Positions 4,961-5,168 of a stretch of 5,168 nucleotides of DNA are shown here, piece by piece. The notes under the pieces were generated by a model that was given only the letters and a program-made list of their open reading frames with translations, made no database searches and had not been told where the DNA came from. Location of the stretch: positions 1-5,168 of the forward strand of contig CALBTC010000178.1 in assembly GCA_937967805.1 (NCBI GenBank), read 5' to 3'. A program made the translations under genes and the position numbers. Each line of letters starts with the position of its first letter. Within the stretch, counting starts at the first letter, position 1. Source of the DNA: an uncultured Anaerolineaceae bacterium (GTDB lineage Bacteria > Chloroflexota > Anaerolineae > Promineifilales > Promineifilaceae).

Positions 4961-5168
4961 ATGAAAGCGATTATCAAAGGACTTATCTGGGGCGTGATCG
5001 GCTTTGTGATTGGGGCCGGGTTATTGGCGGTGATCCGGCTGCTGCTGGGATTATCTGCCTGGGCCAGGGAGCCTTCCCTGACGCTTGGCTTCCTGTTCGC
5101 CATCCCCGCCTGGCTGCTGGGAGTGGGCGTTTGGGATTATTGGGCGCGGGAATGGTTCAACCTGCCGC
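4961..5168 (+). CDS. Membrane protein start, probably N-terminus of cytochrome c oxidase subunit I (runs off right edge)
   Basis: Sixty-nine codons are visible and the frame is open at the window end. The start is supported by the GAGAGGA site 8 bases upstream. The sequence shows a short basic start and a glycine-rich membrane helix (about 4-29, containing GVIGFVIGAG). A short charged turn (WAREPS, 34-39) follows, then a second helix (about 41-60) ending in GVWDYWAREWFNLP. In Chloroflexota-type oxidase clusters, the gene after coxB usually encodes subunit I, often with extra hydrophobic residues before the conserved heme-copper core, and this fits that pattern. None of the heme or CuB histidine motifs is in view, so a separate small membrane protein of the oxidase cluster cannot be excluded. 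It lies 102 bp after coxB, and the heptad arrays fill most of that gap. Confidence 0.6.
   Translation, partial: MKAIIKGLIWGVIGFVIGAGLLAVIRLLLGLSAWAREPSLTLGFLFAIPAWLLGVGVWDYWAREWFNLP

Overview
The window looks like a piece of a fairly GC-rich chromosome of an aerobic or facultative bacterium, most probably a member of the Chloroflexota (Anaerolineae/Ardenticatenales-like). I infer this from the style of the proteins: GAF-type NarX/DesK-family sensor kinases, a CoxB with three hydrophobic N-terminal segments, and a small membrane start at the head of the next oxidase gene. I also infer it from the intergenic heptanucleotide repeats and from a repeated palindromic octamer (ACGGCCGT). The taxon is inferred, not proven by a marker gene. 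All supported genes lie on the + strand.

Layout. Bases 1-677 hold the 3' part of a cyclopropane-fatty-acid-synthase-type SAM methyltransferase whose SAM-binding N-terminus lies off the left edge. After a 146-bp spacer comes a two-component pair. First is a membrane-anchored sensor histidine kinase with two GAF domains (824-2686), whose start sits right behind a plausible sigma70-type promoter, so its mRNA may be leaderless. Second is a NarL-type response regulator (2679-3320) that overlaps the kinase by 8 bp. A 236-bp gap follows, containing two inverted repeats. A 109-residue stand-alone degenerate receiver (3557-3886) comes next. It sits 15 bp ahead of cytochrome c oxidase subunit II (coxB, 3902-4858), which carries all CuA ligands and an unusual 70-residue Met/Asp-rich tail. 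A 102-bp spacer of inverted heptad repeats separates coxB from a membrane protein that runs off the right edge (4961-), probably the start of oxidase subunit I.

How they may work together. The kinase/regulator pair resembles the NarX/NarL family, including a cysteine cluster in the first GAF domain. It lies directly upstream of a terminal oxidase cluster, so the simplest model is redox, oxygen or nitrogen-oxide control of respiration. The orphan receiver has lost every residue needed for phosphorylation and is probably co-transcribed with coxB, so it may be a phosphorylation-independent partner in this control or in oxidase expression. The acidic, methionine-rich CoxB tail, on the copper-loading side of the membrane, could collect copper for CuA assembly. 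The most noteworthy points are this tail, the pseudo-receiver/coxB pairing, and the heptad repeats that reach into the end of coxB and supply its stop codon.
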